From assembly GCF_030695125.1 (NCBI RefSeq), contig NZ_JAUYTP010000067.1:62001-126000 (forward strand): 64,000 bases of DNA, read 5' to 3'. The first letter of the stretch is position 1. Every line of letters starts with the position of its first letter. The notes under the pieces were generated by a model. It was not told the origin of the DNA, ran no database searches, and saw nothing but the letters and a program-made list of their open reading frames with translations. The stretch is from Allobosea sp. Its GTDB lineage: Bacteria; Pseudomonadota; Alphaproteobacteria; Rhizobiales; Beijerinckiaceae. The translations under genes were made by a program, and so were the position numbers. Positions 9,445 to 17,476 of the stretch are shown piece after piece.

Positions 9445-10110
9445 TCAACCATCCTCGGGCGGCGGCGCCGGCTGAACGGGCCTGTCGCCGACCCCGGCCG
9501 GCAGCGCCGCGAAGACCACCCAGCCCTGGCGCAGCCGGGTCAGCGTGGTGACGAGGCAGGCGGCGGCGAAGACATAGGCGATGAGGGGAAACGACGCGGG
9601 GAAGACGCACATCAGGGCCAGCGCGGCGATCGTCTCGGCGCCTTCGGTGAGACCGGTGAGGTAGTAGATCCCCTTCTGCGGATAGACCTCGCTGGTCAGG
9701 CCGCGCTTGGCGGCGATGACGGCGAAGGCGAGGAAGCTCGATCCCGTGCCCATGAAGGCCGCGAGCAGGACCGCCGCAGGCAGCGCGTTGCGGGCCGGAT
9801 CGGCCAGCGCGAAGCCCAGCGGGATGCAGCCATAGAAGGCGAAGTCGAGGCTGATGTCGAGGAAGGCGCCGCGCTCGGTCGGGCCGTTCAGCCGCGCCAC
9901 CGCCCCGTCCAGCGCATCGAACAGCCGGCTGACCAGGATCGCCACCAGGGCCACCCCGTAGAGCTGGAAGACTAGCGCCGGCACGGCCCCCAGGCCGATG
10001 ACGAAGCCCGTCACCGTCAGGCCGTCCGCGCCGACACGGCGCCGCGCCAGCGCCGCGGCGACCGGCTGCAGAACGCTTTTGACGATGGGCAGGAGAAGGC
10101 GGTCCAGCAT
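9445..10110 (-). CDS. CDP-alcohol phosphatidyltransferase family membrane protein
   Basis: A 221-residue multi-span membrane enzyme. The family motif DGxxAR(x)nGxxxDxxxD is present as DALDGAVARLNGPTERGAFLD continuing to ISLD near residue 65-90, providing the metal-binding aspartates. Several hydrophobic helices follow. Such enzymes transfer a phospho-alcohol from a CDP-activated donor in lipid synthesis; which alcohol is used cannot be read from sequence. It is convergent with the iron operon. A possible small gene lies immediately upstream on the same strand. Confidence 0.85.
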   Translation of the reverse strand: MLDRLLLPIVKSVLQPVAAALARRRVGADGLTVTGFVIGLGAVPALVFQLYGVALVAILVSRLFDALDGAVARLNGPTERGAFLDISLDFAFYGCIPLGFALADPARNALPAAVLLAAFMGTGSSFLAFAVIAAKRGLTSEVYPQKGIYYLTGLTEGAETIAALALMCVFPASFPLIAYVFAAACLVTTLTRLRQGWVVFAALPAGVGDRPVQPAPPPEDG

Positions 10111-10112
10111 GG

Positions 10113-10361
10113 CTAGCCCCGCCGCCAGCGACGCAAGCCCGCGACCAGCGCCGGCAGCCGGTGCGCGACATCCTTGCAGAGCCAGGCAGAGATCCCGAGC
10201 AGAGCCGAGGAGGCGAACACGCCGCCGGAAGCGACGCCCGACGGCCCGTCGATCTCGACAAACAGGGAACCGGCACAGCCGGGGCTCCCGCGGCGATCAG
10301 CGGCCGTCCCCTGCAAGGTTCGCGCAGACCTGGTGGCCACCATGAGGCTTCGACGACGCAT
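10113..10361 (-). CDS. Possible small hypothetical protein
   Basis: An 82-codon reading frame from ATG at 10361 ends two bases before the CDP-alcohol transferase start. Its C-terminal half contains a hydrophobic stretch (GGVFASSALLGISAWLC) ending in basic residues, as in a small membrane protein. The N-terminal half is Arg/Ser/Gly-rich and unconvincing. It would be divergent from the broken oxidoreductase fragment starting at 10368. I do not recognise a family, and it may be a chance frame. Confidence 0.3.
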   Translation of the reverse strand: MRRRSLMVATRSARTLQGTAADRRGSPGCAGSLFVEIDGPSGVASGGVFASSALLGISAWLCKDVAHRLPALVAGLRRWRRG

Positions 10362-10367
10362 GCTGCC

Positions 10368-10547
10368 ATGATGCCCCAGCCCCGCGGCGATGTCGTCCTG
10401 ATCGGTGGCGGCCATGCTCACATTCAGGTCATGACGGCCTTCGGCGCCAGGCCCGAGCCGGGCCTGCGCCTCATCCTGATCATCGATCGACGAGACGCGC
10501 CCCATCCCGGCATGTTGTCCGCCCATCCGGCCGGGATTCCCGATGTC
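10368..10547 (+). pseudogene. N-terminal remnant of a FAD/NAD(P)-dependent oxidoreductase (SelD-N-like)
   Basis: From ATG 10368 the frame encodes MMPQPRGDVVLIGGGHAHIQ, then VMTAFGARPEPGLRLILIIDRRDAPHPGML and SAHPAGIPDV. This matches the N-terminus of the intact oxidoreductase at 29204-30337 (VLVGGGHAHVQVIRALAQRPEPGMTITLV; YSGMLPGHVAG). Similarity stops near 10540, exactly where the convergent cyclophilin-like gene ends at 10546, and the remaining 320 or so residues are absent. The frame stays open by chance into antisense sequence. It is best explained as a 5' remnant left by a deletion or recombination. Confidence 0.6.
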
Positions 10548-11016
10548 AGGCTTGGCGTTCGACACGAAGCGGAAACGTGCCGCGCTTCAGCAGCGGCGCG
10601 AAGCCGGCATCGAGACGCCCGAGCCGGACCAGCCCGCTCGAATGGCGGTAACCCGCATGATAGAGCGCGAGATTGCCCCAGGGTGCATAATAGCAGATGT
10701 CGCCGGGCGCCTCGTGGCCGAAGGGCCTGGCCCCCTCCATCGTCAGCTTGCGCGGCAGATAGCTGATCTTCTCATTGGTCGAATAGTCCTCGATGGTCAG
10801 GTCGAGCGGCAGCAGCGCGGCGAAGTCGCGCGCGGTCGGGTTGTCTTCGAGCGTGGCCGAGAAACGCTGGTCGGCGAAGGCGAAGTGAACCTGCATCAGG
10901 GCGGTCTCCTTGGCGACGGGCGGTCTTTGCGCCCCTGCGAGTGTCGGCGCGAGGACGCCGGCCGCGCCGGCTGCCAGCAGCCGGCGGCGCGTCGGCGTCA
11001 CAATGTCTCGGGTCAT
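10546..11016 (-). CDS. Secreted cyclophilin-like fold protein
   Basis: A 156-residue protein with a twin-arginine-like leader (TPTRRRLLAAGAAGVLAPTLAGA). The mature domain resembles the cyclophilin-like (DUF369-type) family: MQVHFAFADQRFSATLEDNPTAR, DFAALLPLDLTIEDY, GDICYYAPWGNLALYH and a hydrophobic FPLRVE end. The ATG at 11016 begins the leader. The family is of unknown biochemical role, and a peptidyl-prolyl isomerase activity should not be assumed. Its 3' end abuts the broken oxidoreductase fragment. Confidence 0.75.
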   Translation of the reverse strand: MTRDIVTPTRRRLLAAGAAGVLAPTLAGAQRPPVAKETALMQVHFAFADQRFSATLEDNPTARDFAALLPLDLTIEDYSTNEKISYLPRKLTMEGARPFGHEAPGDICYYAPWGNLALYHAGYRHSSGLVRLGRLDAGFAPLLKRGTFPLRVERQA

Positions 11017-11363
11017 CGCACATGCTCCTTTTCGCGAGACGCAGCCCCGGTGAAGATCGAGGACGCCAGCAGCAGCGCGGCCAGATCGAAGGTGGCGGCC
11101 CCACCCGCGGCATCGAACAGCCACCCGCCAAGGGCGCTCCAGGCCCTCGCCTCGCCCTTCCGGGTTGCCCCCAAACTGCCATGCATGATGTCGATCCCGT
11201 CTGGACGCTGCGCGTGCATCCCCCTAGCGGGCGCAGAGCCATGCGATTAGACAGAATAATTCGCTAGCATTGATCGACAGGAAAACTGAATAAGCCGCGA
11301 TGGTCGCAGCCGCTCAATGCGGTTGCACGCGCAGCGAATGCCGCGCGCGCCCCGCCGCTGGCA
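11017..11363. other. Region without a convincing gene
   Basis: Between the cyclophilin-like gene and iorB I see no convincing gene. A minus-strand frame of up to 68 codons (11013-11219, or 57 codons from 11186) contains a hydrophobic LAALLLASSIFTG and overlaps the cyclophilin-like start by four bases. It could be a short translated leader or a remnant but has no recognisable family. The part around 11240-11290 is AT-richer than its surroundings. Confidence 0.35.
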
Positions 11364-11398
11364 AGCCGCCGCCGTGGCGGCTCGCCACGGCGGCGGCT
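11364..11398 (-). terminator. Perfect 16-bp hairpin after iorB
   Basis: A perfect inverted repeat with 16-base arms (AGCCGCCGCCGTGGCG and its complement) and a GCT loop lies 10 bases downstream of the iorB stop. There is no T-run, so it may stabilise the mRNA 3' end or be a non-canonical terminator. Confidence 0.5.
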
Positions 11399-11408
11399 CA
11401 CACCAGGT

Positions 11409-13637
11409 TCAACCGGCCATGCCCTTCAGATCGGTCTTCGACAGCGGCAGGCTGCGGATGCGCTTGCCGGTCAATGCGGCGACCGCATTGGCGACCGCCG
11501 GCGGCACGCCGGGCAGCCCCGGCTCGCCGATGCCCCCCATCGGGGCGCCGCTTTCGACGATGCGGACATGCACCTTCGGCATCCGGTCGGGCGGCAGGAT
11601 CGGGTAGCTGTCGTAATTGCGCGCACGCGGCACGCCGTTCTCGTAGACGACCTCTTCGAACAGGGCCGACGACAGGCCGAGCGCGACCGCCGACTGGACC
11701 TGCGCCTCGATCACCGCGGGGTTGACGATGCTGCCGGGATCGATCGCGACCCAGACATCATGCACCACGATATCCCCGCCGTTCAGCGAGACCTCGGCGA
11801 TCGTCGCCACCTCGCTGCCGAAGGGCGAGGCCATGGCCACGCCGCGGGCGCGCCGGCTGCCATCGGCGGCGGAGAAGGGACCGCGCCGCCAGCCGCCGGA
11901 CAAGTCGCCGACGGCCTGCAGCAGGGTCTTGTGCCGCGGGCTGTCGCCGAGCAGCCGCAGCCGGAGCGCGAAGGGGTCCTGCTTGCCGGCATCGGCCATT
12001 TCGTCGAAGAAGGTCTCGTAGAAATAATCGTTCATCGAATGGCCGACCGAGCGCCAGAAGCCGATGATCGCGGGATCGTCGACCGGCAGCTGCGCGATGC
12101 GGCGATGGGGAATCGCATAGGGCTTGCCGGCGATGCCTTCGACCGCGGAGTCGTCGGCCTTGTCGGCCGCACGGCCGAACCAGCGGCCGACCGGCCCCTC
12201 GCCGATGGCCACCGCCTGCAGCGCCACCGGCAACCCGTCCGCGTCGAGCCCCGCCTTGAACCTCGCCACGCTCAGGGGGCGCAGCGCGTCGCGCAGGAAC
12301 TCCTCCTCGCGGCTCCAGATCACCTTGACCGGCCGCCCGACGGCCTTGGCCAGGAGAATGGCCTGGGTGTAGGGCGCCGCCGCCTGATAAAGGAAATGCC
12401 GGCCGAAGAACCCGCCCAGCACCGGCGAATGCAGGATCACCTTGTCGGGGGTCAGGCCGGCCACCTTGGCGGCATCGGCCTGGAACATCTCCGGCGCCTG
12501 GTTGGGCAGCCACAGTTCCAACCGGCCATCGGCGTTGAAGCGGGCGATCGCCGAGGGCGGCTCGAGCTGGCCATGGGCGAGATACGGCGCGTCATAGGTC
12601 GCCTCGACCACCGTCCTGGCGCCCGTCAGCGACGCCGCGACATCGCCCGCCGTCTCGGCGGCAATTCCTTCGCCCGTCGCAGCCGCCAGCGCGGCGCGAT
12701 GCGCCTCGGAGGAGAAATCGGCCGGCATGACGCGCACGCTCGCCGAAGGCGACGCCGCCCAGGTCACCTGCAGCGCCTCGACGGCGCGTCTCGCCCGCCA
12801 CCAGCTCGTCGCGACGACAGCGACAGCCCCCGGCAGGCGGTGGATCGACTGCACGCCCGGCATGGCGCGCACCTCGGCCTCGTTGGCGATCGCCGCCGGA
12901 TCGAGCCCGAGCCGGCTGCCATGCTGCACGGCGGCATGGACCATCCCCTCGACCTTGAGATCGATGGCGTATTGTGTCTTTCCAGTCGCCTTGTCGCGGA
13001 CGTCAAGGCGCGGCACCGACTTGCCGATCCAGCGGAAATCAGCGCTCGCGCGCAGGCTCACCTGCGTCGGCACGGGCAGCGCCGCCGCCGCCTTGGCGAG
13101 CGCGCCATAGGCGAGGCTGCGCCCCGACGCCTTGTGCAGCACGCGGCCCGGTTCGGTCGACAAAGTCGCGACCGGCACCTTCCACTGCGTCGCCGCCGCC
13201 TGCATCAGCATCGAGCGCGCCGAGGCGCCGAGCCGGCGCATCGTGTCATAGCTCTTGCGCACCGACATGCTGCCGCCGGTGAAGCGGGCGCCGCCGAGCA
13301 GCAGATAATCGGGACCGGGAGGCGCGCCTTCGATGACGAAGCGCGTCGGCTCCACATCGAGCTCCTCGCCGACGATCTGGGCCATGGCGGTGAACACGCC
13401 CTGCCCGCCCTCGATGAAGGGGCTGCGGAACAGCACCGTGCTGTCGGGGCGGATTTCGAGGAAGGCGCTCACGCGCGTACCGGGCTTGATGCCGGCTGCG
13501 GCGTTCTGTGCGCGCGCGCCCTGCGGCAGCGCGACGCCCAGCACGAGCGCGCCGAGCCCGCCGACGACGCTGCGCCGGGAAGGCTTGAAGGGGTCGGCGG
13601 CCGAGGCCTGCGACGGAAGCGGGAAAGAGGCGTTCAT
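11409..13637 (-). CDS. iorB: Molybdopterin-binding subunit of xanthine-dehydrogenase-family (isoquinoline 1-oxidoreductase-type) enzyme
   Basis: A 742-residue large subunit of the molybdenum hydroxylase family. It has a Tat-type leader (SRRSVVGGLGALVLGVALPQGARA), typical of the periplasmic IorB/aldehyde dehydrogenase subgroup. Family regions include YAIDLKVEGMVHAAVQHGSR, TYDAPYLAHGQLEPPSA, GGFFGRHFLYQAAA and a C-terminal GGIGEPGLPGVPPAVANAVAALTGKRIR with the conserved active-site Glu. It follows the 2Fe-2S subunit after 11 bases. Electrons would pass to a cytochrome c acceptor not encoded here. The substrate (N-heterocycle or aldehyde) is not determined. The ATG at 13637 starts the leader; the frame also extends upstream antisense to nothing meaningful. 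Confidence 0.88.
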   Translation of the reverse strand: MNASFPLPSQASAADPFKPSRRSVVGGLGALVLGVALPQGARAQNAAAGIKPGTRVSAFLEIRPDSTVLFRSPFIEGGQGVFTAMAQIVGEELDVEPTRFVIEGAPPGPDYLLLGGARFTGGSMSVRKSYDTMRRLGASARSMLMQAAATQWKVPVATLSTEPGRVLHKASGRSLAYGALAKAAAALPVPTQVSLRASADFRWIGKSVPRLDVRDKATGKTQYAIDLKVEGMVHAAVQHGSRLGLDPAAIANEAEVRAMPGVQSIHRLPGAVAVVATSWWRARRAVEALQVTWAASPSASVRVMPADFSSEAHRAALAAATGEGIAAETAGDVAASLTGARTVVEATYDAPYLAHGQLEPPSAIARFNADGRLELWLPNQAPEMFQADAAKVAGLTPDKVILHSPVLGGFFGRHFLYQAAAPYTQAILLAKAVGRPVKVIWSREEEFLRDALRPLSVARFKAGLDADGLPVALQAVAIGEGPVGRWFGRAADKADDSAVEGIAGKPYAIPHRRIAQLPVDDPAIIGFWRSVGHSMNDYFYETFFDEMADAGKQDPFALRLRLLGDSPRHKTLLQAVGDLSGGWRRGPFSAADGSRRARGVAMASPFGSEVATIAEVSLNGGDIVVHDVWVAIDPGSIVNPAVIEAQVQSAVALGLSSALFEEVVYENGVPRARNYDSYPILPPDRMPKVHVRIVESGAPMGGIGEPGLPGVPPAVANAVAALTGKRIRSLPLSKTDLKGMAG

Positions 13638-13648
13638 CACAATCTCCC

Positions 13649-14095
13649 TCAGCTTCGGGCGGCGTCGCGCACGGCGGCGGCGATCGCGTTGTAGGTGCCG
13701 CAGCGGCAGAGATTGAGCATCGCGCCGGAGATGTCGGCATCGCTCGGCTGCGGCATCTGCTTCAACAGCGCCGTCGCGGCCATCACCTGGCCGGACTGGC
13801 AATAGCCGCATTGCGGGACCTGATGGGCGACCCAGGCCTCGACCACCTTGCGGCCGACCGGATCTGCCTCGACGGCCTCGATCGTGGTGATGGCGGCGCC
13901 GGTGACGCTTTCGACCGGAGTGACGCAGGACCGCGTCGCCTGGCCGTCGATCATCACGGTGCAGGCCCCGCATTGCGCGACGCCGCAGCCATATTTGGTG
14001 CCGGTCAGACCGAGCTCGTCGCGCAGCACCCAGAGCAGCGGGGTGTCCGGCTCGACATCGACGCGGTGCTTCGTTCCATTGATCGTCAGTTCCAT
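13649..14095 (-). CDS. iorA: 2Fe-2S subunit of molybdenum hydroxylase
   Basis: A 148-residue small subunit. The plant-type ferredoxin domain has GCGVAQCGACTVMIDG (residues about 41-56), and the C-terminal 2Fe-2S domain has CGYCQSGQ and LCRCGTYNAI. Length matches IorA-type subunits. I chose the ATG at 14095 because AGGAG lies 6 bases upstream, whereas the in-frame ATG at 14101 would have no spacing. It is first in the operon with iorB and divergent from the LysR regulator. The protein shuttles electrons from the Mo site of IorB. Confidence 0.92.
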   Translation of the reverse strand: MELTINGTKHRVDVEPDTPLLWVLRDELGLTGTKYGCGVAQCGACTVMIDGQATRSCVTPVESVTGAAITTIEAVEADPVGRKVVEAWVAHQVPQCGYCQSGQVMAATALLKQMPQPSDADISGAMLNLCRCGTYNAIAAAVRDAARS

Positions 14096-14264
14096 CGCCA
14101 TCTCCTGCGGGCGGACGCGGCACACTCCGCATGGGTCCGCGACAATTTCTGTCCGCTACAATTTTGGATGGGTCCAAACTAGGGCAAGTTGGCCCTATCG
14201 CTAAGCCGTCAGATCCACTTACATATATGGCTCAGGCCGATAAATCGGCAGGCGAGGATCCGGC

Positions 14265-15239
14265 ATGCTGCGCGAGGATTTCAACGATCTTCTCTGGTTC
14301 CTTGCGGTGGCCGAGGAGCGGAGTTTTACGCGCGCGGCCGCACGCTTGGGTATTACCCAGTCGACGCTCAGCCACACGATCAAGCAACTTGAAGCCCGTC
14401 TCGGGATTCGCCTGCTGGCGCGCACCACCCGCAGCGTCGCCACCACCGAGGCGGGCGAGAGATTGCGTCAATCGCTGGCGCCGCGCGTGGCCGAGATCGA
14501 CGCCGAGATCGCGGCGCTGATGCATTATCGCGACAAGCCGGCCGGCACGATCCGCCTGACCCTGTCGGACCATGCCCTGGACGGGCTGGTCTGGCCCAAG
14601 CTGAAGCCGGTCCTGTCGGCTTATCCCGACATCAAGATCGAGTTCAGCATCGACAATGGTCTGCGCAACATCGTCGAGGACAATTTCGACGCCGGCATCC
14701 GGCTCGGAGAAAGCGTCGAAAAGGACATGATCGCAGTGCGGATCGGGCCCGACTGGCGCCTCGTCGCAGTCGCATCGCCCGCCTATCTCGCCGCCCATCC
14801 CGCCCTGCGGCACCCCCACGAACTCGTTGCGCATAACTGCATCAACATGCGCCAGGCGCGCGCCGGCGGTCTCTACGCCTGGGAGTTCGAGAAGGACGGC
14901 CAGGAACTGCGCGTTCGCGTCGATGGCCAGCTCACCTTCAACACCTCGCTGGCGATGATCGACGCGGCACTGAACGGCTATGGCATCGCCTATGTGCCGG
15001 AGGATCTGGTGACGGCCCATCTCGCCAGCCGGGCCTTGACGCTGATCCTCGACGACTGGTCTGCGCCGTTCCCGGGCTATTACATCTACTATCCCAGCCG
15101 GCGCCAGAACCTGCCGGCCTTCAAGGTGATCGTGGAGGCGCTGCGGCACGGAAGCTCCACGACCGATGCGCCGCAAGGGCGTGCGCCCGACGGTCGGCCC
15201 TCCCCGCCGGATCCCGAGCAGGGCGGCGGCGATGCCTGA
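14265..15239 (+). CDS. LysR-family transcriptional regulator
   Basis: A 324-residue regulator with an N-terminal winged helix-turn-helix (FNDLLWFLAVAEERSFTRAAARLGITQSTLSHTI at residues 5-38) and a substrate-binding domain (GTIRLTLSDHA onward). It is transcribed divergently from iorA across a 169-base gap, the usual layout for a LysR activator and its target. It therefore probably controls the molybdenum hydroxylase. The C-terminal 25 residues are Pro/Arg/Gly-rich and likely disordered. The inducer is unknown. Confidence 0.9.
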   Translation: MLREDFNDLLWFLAVAEERSFTRAAARLGITQSTLSHTIKQLEARLGIRLLARTTRSVATTEAGERLRQSLAPRVAEIDAEIAALMHYRDKPAGTIRLTLSDHALDGLVWPKLKPVLSAYPDIKIEFSIDNGLRNIVEDNFDAGIRLGESVEKDMIAVRIGPDWRLVAVASPAYLAAHPALRHPHELVAHNCINMRQARAGGLYAWEFEKDGQELRVRVDGQLTFNTSLAMIDAALNGYGIAYVPEDLVTAHLASRALTLILDDWSAPFPGYYIYYPSRRQNLPAFKVIVEALRHGSSTTDAPQGRAPDGRPSPPDPEQGGGDA

Positions 15240-15287
15240 TCAATGGCGATTTGGCTGACGCCTGAGGCATCGCCTGCGGCGGCGGTT

Positions 15288-15926
15288 TCAACCCCGGCCC
15301 GCGCCGGTTTCGAGCCGCTCGAACAGCCATACCGCCACCGCGCCGTAGATGACGTGGCCGACGAAGCTCATATAGGAGAGTTCACCCCCCTCCCCGAGCA
15401 GGTAGAAGGACAGCCCGCCGACCGGCGCCATCAGGCCGAGCGCGTTGAACCAGGTGAAATTGCCCCAGCTGATCGCATCCGCGATCAGCGGGCTGCGGTT
15501 GATCAGCCGCGTCGCGATCAGCCCGACCGCCGCCGTCCAGAAGATGAAATGGATCGGGGCGAAGGTACCCGCGGCGATCAGCCCGGCGATGCCGGCGCTG
15601 AAGGTCACGAAGACGATGGCGTCGAGCACGACCGGCCAACGCGGCACGAAGCGCGAGATCACGAAATAGGCGACCGGATAGCCGACGATGCCGACGCCGT
15701 AATGCAGCGCCTCGCGGATCAGATAGGGCACCGACAAGCCGAGCCTGTGCTGGGCGATCGCGTCGATCAGCCCGGCGGGCTCGAGCGGGTAGCCCAGCAC
15801 GGCCTTGGTCAGCACGCGGGCCCAGACCTCCCAGATCAGCAGGCCCGCCAGCCCGCCGGCGAAGAGGTGAAGGGCCGTTCGGCTCTGGACGGTCGCGGGT
15901 TTCGTATCGGCTGCCATCGTCATCAT
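15288..15926 (-). CDS. Multi-pass membrane protein of unknown function
   Basis: A 212-residue protein with about six hydrophobic segments, for example ALHLFAGGLAGLLIWEVWA, GIVGYPVAYFVISRFV, FSAGIAGLIAAGTFAPIHFIFW and SFVGHVIYGAVAVWLFERL. The start at 15926 has GGTGGAG just upstream; the longer frame to 16103 is basic and not credible. It resembles conserved membrane proteins found in Rhizobiales but I cannot name a function. It converges with the LysR gene. Confidence 0.7.
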   Translation of the reverse strand: MMTMAADTKPATVQSRTALHLFAGGLAGLLIWEVWARVLTKAVLGYPLEPAGLIDAIAQHRLGLSVPYLIREALHYGVGIVGYPVAYFVISRFVPRWPVVLDAIVFVTFSAGIAGLIAAGTFAPIHFIFWTAAVGLIATRLINRSPLIADAISWGNFTWFNALGLMAPVGGLSFYLLGEGGELSYMSFVGHVIYGAVAVWLFERLETGAGRG

Positions 15927-16111
15927 CGGTCTCCACCCATCGGTTCTGCTGGGACATGCGCTGAAGCCGACTTCGTTCGCCGCATCAGCTTGGTTACCGA
16001 AGGATCGTCGGACTTTTTGGCGCCGCCGCACCGCCGCACATGGCGCAGGCCCGCGGCGACGCCGACGGGCATCGGCAGCAGGACGGCGCGATGGTCTCAG
16101 CAAAGTTTATC

Positions 16112-16139
16112 TATCAGACAATCTGTCAATCAGTTGACA
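16112..16139. promoter_or_regulatory. GntR-type operator (site A) and overlapping promoter before livK
   Basis: TATCAGACAATCTGTCAA at 16112-16129 matches two other sites near the GntR gene (24370 and 25139). It overlaps a second palindrome TGTCAATCAGTTGACA at 16124-16139, whose TTGACA (16134-16139) could be a -35 element for the livK operon. The operator is placed to block RNA polymerase. Assignment to the GntR protein encoded at 24384-25079 is inference. Confidence 0.6.
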
Positions 16140-16213
16140 GAAGCCGGCTGGGCATATCACATCACGATCTGGAATCAGGCCCACAGAAGGCCTGTTGCTC
16201 GATGGAGGAATCG

Positions 16214-17434
16214 ATGTCGTATGTGTCGTCAGGTCGCGGTGTCAGCCGCCGCACTCTCATGCTCGGCGCCGCAGGCGTCATTGCCGCGCCCCATGTCATC
16301 CGGGACGCGGCCGCCCAGGGCAAAGCCGTCAATGTCGGCGTGATCCTGCCGCTTTCGGGCGCCAACGCCCAGTTCGGCGTGAATTCGCGCAACGGGATCG
16401 AGCTCGTCGCCGACGAGATCAACGCCGCTGGCGGCATCAAGTCGCTCGGCGGGGCCCGCATCAATCTCGTCATCGCAGATTCGACCTCGACACCGACGAC
16501 GGCCGCCAATGTCGCCCAGCGCCTGCTGACGCAGAACGACGTCGTGGCCATCCTCGGCGCCTTCGCCTCGTCGCTCACCATCGCGATCTCCGAGGTCACG
16601 GAGCGACGCGGCGTGCCGCTCCTGACCATGTCGTTCTCGGACCAGATCACCGGGCGCGGCTTCGAGAACATCTTCCAGGTCGTCGCCAAGGCCTCAGTCA
16701 TCGGCAAGGCGCAGTTCGACGGTACGGCCGCGATCGCCGCGAGCGCGGGCCAGAAGCTCGAGCGCATCGCCATCATGTATGAGGACACCGCCTATGGCAC
16801 GTCGCAGGCCGCGGGCCTGCGCGAGGGCGCCAAGGCGGCCGGCGTCCAGATCGTCATGGACGACGCCTATCCGCTGGGCATCACCGACGTCACGCCGCTG
16901 ATCAACAAGCTGCGCGCCTCGGGCGCCCAGGCGGTGTTCCCGGTCTCCTATCTCAACGATTCCCTGCAGATCATCCGCGCGATGCGCCAGCAGCGCATCA
17001 CGATCCCGGCGATCGGCGGTGCGGCCGGCTACGTCATTCCCGATTTCGAGAAGGGACTCGGCGAATTCGCCGAGGGCGTCCTGTCGATCTCCCCGGCCAA
17101 TTACGACCTCGCCCCGGACCTGACCGAGCGCTTTCGCAAGCGCTTCGGCTATTTCATGGTCCACGAGGCGCTGGAGCATGCCGTCTGCATGGATGTGCTC
17201 GCCCAGGCGATGGAGAAGGCCAAGTCCGCCAAGCCCGAGGATTTGCGCAAGGCACTGCAGGGCGCCCGCTTCGAGGGCGGCTGGACCAAGGCCATGACGG
17301 GCGGCGCCGTCCAGTTCGACAAGACCGGCCTCAACACGCTCTCCGTCCCCGTCATGGTCCAGTGGCGCAACAAGGAACTCGTCACCGTTTGGCCCGCCGA
17401 CGTCGCCAAGGCCAAGGCGGTCTGGCCGGGCTGA
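16214..17434 (+). CDS. Branched-chain amino acid-type ABC transporter substrate-binding protein
   Basis: A 406-residue periplasmic type I binding protein with a Tat-like leader (GVSRRTLMLGAAGVIAAPHV). The mature start VNVGVILPLSGANAQFG is the typical LivK/Peripla_BP_6 beginning, followed by AFASSLTIAISEVTERRGVP and AIMYEDTAYG. GGAGG lies 5 bases before the ATG at 16214, favouring it over ATG 16202. It begins a transporter operon continuing to livF. Ligands of this family range from amino acids to aromatic acids and amides, and the catabolic genes downstream suggest a lactone- or acid-type compound rather than an amino acid. Confidence 0.88.
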   Translation: MSYVSSGRGVSRRTLMLGAAGVIAAPHVIRDAAAQGKAVNVGVILPLSGANAQFGVNSRNGIELVADEINAAGGIKSLGGARINLVIADSTSTPTTAANVAQRLLTQNDVVAILGAFASSLTIAISEVTERRGVPLLTMSFSDQITGRGFENIFQVVAKASVIGKAQFDGTAAIAASAGQKLERIAIMYEDTAYGTSQAAGLREGAKAAGVQIVMDDAYPLGITDVTPLINKLRASGAQAVFPVSYLNDSLQIIRAMRQQRITIPAIGGAAGYVIPDFEKGLGEFAEGVLSISPANYDLAPDLTERFRKRFGYFMVHEALEHAVCMDVLAQAMEKAKSAKPEDLRKALQGARFEGGWTKAMTGGAVQFDKTGLNTLSVPVMVQWRNKELVTVWPADVAKAKAVWPG

Positions 17435-17476
17435 GGCGACGTCCCGGCAGCGCGGCGAGAGGCGGAGAACGACGAT

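Noticed and set aside
11568..13694. Plus-strand 708-codon frame opposite iorB
   Set aside because: Composition is Arg/His/Gly-rich with no domain, while the minus strand encodes a complete molybdopterin subunit.
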